In this document: positions 5,323 to 8,366 of the stretch, piece after piece | How positions within the stretch are numbered: position 1 is the stretch's first letter | Layout: the number at the start of each line of letters is the position of its first letter | Notes under the pieces: model-generated | What the model saw: only the letters and a program-made list of their open reading frames with translations | What the model was told of the DNA's origin: nothing | The model's database searches: none | Assembly (NCBI GenBank): GCA_043811005.1 | Contig: JBDRNO010000032.1 | Location: forward strand, 1 to 8,366 | DNA: 8,366 nucleotides | Source of the DNA: JBDRNO01 sp043811005 | GTDB taxonomy: Bacteria > Bacteroidota > Bacteroidia > NORP154 | Direction of reading: 5' to 3' | Position numbers and translations under genes: made by a program

Positions 5323-7686
5323 ATGAAAAAGTCTTTCCCCCTCCTCCTAATCCTATCCATCTTCCCTATCACCTGCCTATTTCCCCAAATCCTGACTGAC
5401 CGCCAGGTATTCAATCACGGCAAACCATTAATGCACAACTATACTCCAAATGAATATGGAGGTCATATTCAGAACTGGAGTGTTGTTCAGGATAAAAGAG
5501 GAGTAATGTACTTTGCAAATGGAGGGAGTATCCTGGAATACGATGGGAAAGAGTGGAGAATGGTACACTACCAATTTACAAGGTCTCTGGCTATGGATGA
5601 TAAAGGGGTTATTTACGCAGGTGGATTCAATGATTTCGGTTATTTAAAGGTTGATTCCTCCGGAAACCTGTTATATACTTCACTAAAGGATAAAATTGAT
5701 AAAAAACACTCCGAGTTTTCAGATATCTGGAAAATACATATTATTGACGATAAAGTATATTTTCTTGCCGATGATAGATTATTTATTTATAAAAATGATG
5801 AGATAAAAGTGATTGTATCCAAAACCGCTTCCTTTGATATGTCATTTGTCGTCAACGGTGAATACTTTATTTATCTTCTGGACAAAGGACTAACTAAGCT
5901 CACGGGTGATTCTCTCAAACTGATAGTAAGCAAAGAAGAATTTAATAGTGATAAAATAATGACCATTCTACCTTTCAGAGAAAATAAAATACTTATCGGA
6001 ACACGGAAAACAGGCCTCTTTCTGCTCGAGGAAAATGATGTTTACCCATATAAAACCAATGTGGATGAATTCCTGAAAAAGAATCAGATCATCTCCGGAA
6101 TAATCCTCTCCGACCAAAGGTATACTTTTGGGACTATTACAGGCGGGCTTATCATTACAGATAATAACGGGAACTTCTCCCGGATCATTAATAATGAAAA
6201 CGATTTACAGGACAATACGGTCATTGACATTTTTGAAGACAGGGATGGCGGTTTGTTTTTAGCCCTTTTTAATGGAATAACCCGGGTTGAAATAAATTCT
6301 CCATTCTTGCTCTATGATGATAAAACCGGTTTGCAGGGCAGTGTATATGCAGTGATAAAGCACAATAATACAGTGTATGCCTCAACATCACAGGGTGTTT
6401 TTTATCTTAACGATAATGAAATTACAAACAAATCAGGGACGGATTGGATTGAATCTCCGACTATTTTCCGGAAAATACCTCAAATCAATACCCAATGCTA
6501 TTCTTTCACCCCTTTCTCAAAAGGAAAAAACAATAAAAGTATTTTGGTATGTTCAAATCTTGGGATTTTTGAAATTATTAACGACCCGGTAGATAAATCT
6601 TCTGTGCAAGGTAAATTAATCTTCCCTTATAAAACCGCTGTTTTTGTTATGCACAGGTCTGACTTTGACACATCAAGGGTTTTGATGGGTCTTTACGATG
6701 GATTTGGAAGCATCAGATATAACAGCAATGAGTGGATATATGAAGGGAAAATCGAAAGTGTTAAAGAAAATACAAGAAGCATCGTGGAAGACAAAAATGG
6801 TAATATTTGGTTAGGAACAACAATCCAGGGAGTCCTTTTGCTTTCTTATGATTTTACTGAAGCCAAAACCCTTAGAATATGCAGGTTTGATTCTTTAAAC
6901 GGCTTGCCACAGGGAGAAATCTGGATAAAGGATTTTGACAATACAATACGCTTTGCAACACTTCCAAATGGAATATATAAAATACAGGGTTTGAAAATTC
7001 CCAGCGCTAAGTCACCCCATGAATCTACAAGCGAAATATCCTGTATCAATTCCGGGATCAAGTTCATCCCCGATACTGCTTACAGGTATTTATCCAACCG
7101 TAAAATATTTCCTTATGCTACTAACGAAGATTGTGCCGGTAATATTTGGTCTATGAGAAAAGAAGATGACGAGAGTTGGACAACAGGAGTTGTGTTTAAA
7201 AATGACACTGAATGGGCAGGTAAATGGTTTAGTAAGCCATTTGACAGGGTTAAAGATATTTCATCTATTATGTTATATCCCGAAAATGATAGAATAATAT
7301 GGTTTGGAGGAGGTGATAAATTGTATCGATACGACCATAATATCAAACAGTATCCCGATCGCAAATTTTGTGCCCTGATCAGGGTAGTCATCTCCGGGAA
7401 TGATTCTATATTGTTTTTTGGAACCAACTACGATACAAACAAGTCTGCAGTGATAAAACAACCTGAAGGTCTTAAGCCCCTTATTAATTATTCCGACAAT
7501 TCCCTGTCATTTGAATATTCATCTCCTTTTTATGATGATGAATGGTTAAACCAGTTCCAATATTTCCTGGATGGCTTTGATGATGACTGGTCTCAATGGT
7601 CTTCTGAAACCAAAAAAGAATATACAAACCTGCCCGAGGGCACTTACTTTTTCCGGGTTCGTGCAAAAATATTTATAACAACATAA
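5323..7686 (+). CDS. Second propeller/YYY sensor, N-terminal part before a -1 frameshift
   Basis: This is the periplasmic sensor half of a protein like the one at 1241-4828. It has a signal peptide (about 1-22, with Phe/Leu/Ile-rich core). A diverged propeller follows, whose first blades read VVQDKRGVMYFANGG and LEYDGKEW (about 54-78), then DDKGVIYAGGFNDFGYL (92-108). Recognisable Reg_prop blades include DRDGGLFLALFNGITRVE (306-323) and DKNGNIWLGTTIQGVLLL (490-507). A YYY domain (about 725-782) includes FQYFLDGFDDDWSQW and LPEGTYFFRVRAK. The frame then runs into IFITT and a TAA at 7684-7686, where the YYY domain and membrane helix should continue. The continuation is in the -1 frame from 7668, so the 787-residue product as read is truncated and would be secreted without an output domain. 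The cause is a lost A in the run 7665-7669, a sequencing error or, less likely, ribosomal slippage. A start further upstream is unlikely, given the signal peptide. Confidence 0.85.
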   Translation: MKKSFPLLLILSIFPITCLFPQILTDRQVFNHGKPLMHNYTPNEYGGHIQNWSVVQDKRGVMYFANGGSILEYDGKEWRMVHYQFTRSLAMDDKGVIYAGGFNDFGYLKVDSSGNLLYTSLKDKIDKKHSEFSDIWKIHIIDDKVYFLADDRLFIYKNDEIKVIVSKTASFDMSFVVNGEYFIYLLDKGLTKLTGDSLKLIVSKEEFNSDKIMTILPFRENKILIGTRKTGLFLLEENDVYPYKTNVDEFLKKNQIISGIILSDQRYTFGTITGGLIITDNNGNFSRIINNENDLQDNTVIDIFEDRDGGLFLALFNGITRVEINSPFLLYDDKTGLQGSVYAVIKHNNTVYASTSQGVFYLNDNEITNKSGTDWIESPTIFRKIPQINTQCYSFTPFSKGKNNKSILVCSNLGIFEIINDPVDKSSVQGKLIFPYKTAVFVMHRSDFDTSRVLMGLYDGFGSIRYNSNEWIYEGKIESVKENTRSIVEDKNGNIWLGTTIQGVLLLSYDFTEAKTLRICRFDSLNGLPQGEIWIKDFDNTIRFATLPNGIYKIQGLKIPSAKSPHESTSEISCINSGIKFIPDTAYRYLSNRKIFPYATNEDCAGNIWSMRKEDDESWTTGVVFKNDTEWAGKWFSKPFDRVKDISSIMLYPENDRIIWFGGGDKLYRYDHNIKQYPDRKFCALIRVVISGNDSILFFGTNYDTNKSAVIKQPEGLKPLINYSDNSLSFEYSSPFYDDEWLNQFQYFLDGFDDDWSQWSSETKKEYTNLPEGTYFFRVRAKIFITT
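7665..7669 (+). other. Frameshift point in the second sensor gene (A5 run)
   Basis: The upstream frame reads gca-aaa-ata. Adding one A, or slipping back one base on the AAA codon, gives gca-aaa-aat-att-tat-aac-aac and an uninterrupted frame to the window end. The restored protein (RAKNIYNN..., then EFTILPPWYRT and a membrane helix) matches the order seen in the first sensor, which places the break within a few bases of the A run. No typical X-XXY-YYZ slippery heptamer or well-placed stimulatory stem is evident. Confidence 0.8.
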
Positions 7687-8366
7687 GCGAAGAAGCAGTG
7701 TATGAGTTCACCATATTGCCCCCATGGTACAGAACTATATGGGCTTACACCGGGTATGCCCTTCTATTTATCGCTTTTGTTTTTGTTTTGATAAAATTAA
7801 ATTCCAGGCGGCTGGAAGCCAAAAACAGAAGATTACAAGAAATTATCGAAGAAAACACAGTAGAGATCCGGAAGCAAAAAGATGAATTGTCTGATAAGAA
7901 CAAAGAAATAACCGATAGCATCAACTATGCACAGCATATCCAGGATGCGATCCTGCCCACGGATGAAGAAATAAAGAAAAAACTGCCCGATTCATTCATG
8001 CTTTTCAAGCCCAAGGATATTGTAAGCGGGGACTTTTACTGGTTCACTTCAAAAAAGAAAAAAATATTCATCGCTGCATGTGATTGCACAGGGCACGGTG
8101 TTCCTGGCGCTTTTGTGTCAATGATAGGCAATAATTTATTACATCAAACCATCATTGAGCAGGATTATAACACTCCGGGGCAAATACTGACTCAACTGAA
8201 TATGGGGATGAAAGCAATTTTCACACGTAAAGGTTCTGAACAGAAAGCACAGGATGGAATGGATATGGCGTTATGTCACCTCTCCCCAGCCCTCTCCGAA
8301 GGAGATGGAGAGCCAACGCGTAAGCCCTCCCCCTCTATCAAGAGGGGGTCGGGGGGTGTGTCAAAG
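7668..8366 (+). CDS. Second sensor, C-terminal part: membrane helix, coiled coil and partial SpoIIE phosphatase
   Basis: An open frame of 233 codons without stop, cut by the window edge, continues the preceding gene after the frameshift. In order it encodes the end of the YYY domain, a membrane helix (about 7731-7797, YALLFIAFVFVLIKL), a Lys/Glu-rich coiled coil, and the linker ITDSINYAQHIQDAILP. The phosphatase follows with SGDFYW (from 8025, with its metal-binding Asp at 8031-8033), CDCTGHGVPGAF (from 8079) and DGMDMALC (ending at 8276). The linker and catalytic segments closely follow those of the first sensor, so the two are paralogues in output. After DGMDMALC the frame enters a dispersed repeat and no longer looks like the family. 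The residues expected next (in the first sensor VFNKNNNIMECVCANNPL) are absent up to the window end. Whether the domain resumes beyond the edge cannot be seen. The gene is therefore either a pseudogene with two lesions or a frameshift artefact plus an in-frame insertion. Confidence 0.8.
8278..8366. repeat. Dispersed GC-rich repeat copy inside the phosphatase reading frame
   Basis: Positions 8278-8304 match 204-230 at 26 of 27 bases, and 8301-8328 align with 951-978. The copy is strikingly rich in C and G for this window. It holds two hairpins: tctcc-gaa-ggaga (8293-8305) and a perfect 8-bp stem ccccctct / agaggggg (8329-8336 and 8341-8348, loop atca). The reading frame of the second sensor passes through it without a stop, coding for HLSPALSEGDGEPTRKPS and more. 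The right end lies at or beyond the window edge. Confidence 0.75.

Noticed and set aside
5323..5400. Lipoprotein signal in the second sensor (Cys near residue 18)
   Set aside because: The residues before Cys are PIT, which does not fit the usual lipobox, and a membrane helix already anchors the protein further on.

Overview
The window looks like chromosomal DNA from a member of the Bacteroidota. It is AT-rich, and its coding part consists of two large same-strand genes for periplasmic beta-propeller sensors (Reg_prop blades, then a triple-tyrosine YYY domain). The best promoter candidate has a Bacteroidota-type -7 box (TAnnTTTG). Translation starts follow A-rich leaders without a clear Shine-Dalgarno sequence. 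The intergenic DNA is made of AT-rich 'words' such as atatcgaat and attgttcg. This phylum call is an inference from protein architecture and style, not from a marker gene.

Layout. Positions 1-1240 hold no convincing gene. They contain AT-rich hairpin DNA, then a GC-richer dispersed repeat (204-230 continuing at 951-978). That repeat is split by a 713-bp non-coding insertion (231-943) with 16-20 bp terminal inverted repeats and an 11-bp flanking direct repeat. Positions 1241-4828 encode a complete 1195-residue sensor-phosphatase: signal peptide, 14 propeller blades, YYY domain, one membrane helix, coiled coil and a SpoIIE/RsbU-type PP2C phosphatase. The spacer 4829-5322 carries 24 copies of an 8-bp unit in perfect register (atggttat and variants), followed by a 52-codon ORF that may be a shrunken four-helix-bundle (S23-like) gene. 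From 5323 to the window end runs a second gene of the same overall design with a different, more diverged propeller. It is interrupted by a -1 frameshift at an A5 run (7665-7669). Its phosphatase domain then runs, without a stop, into a second copy of the dispersed repeat (8278 onward).

How the parts work together. Both proteins should sense something outside the inner membrane and signal through a cytoplasmic Ser/Thr phosphatase, as in partner-switching control of sigma factors or other STAS-domain antagonists. Their linker and phosphatase segments are very similar while their sensor halves differ, which suggests tandem paralogues with one output and two inputs. No kinase, anti-sigma factor, STAS protein or regulated operon lies in the window, so the partners are unknown.

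The most unusual content is the repeat biology. One dispersed repeat occurs intact-by-reconstruction in an intergenic region and again in frame inside a conserved enzyme domain. The small element that split the first copy has ends whose rejoining would form a dyad around the same 11-bp core as the target.
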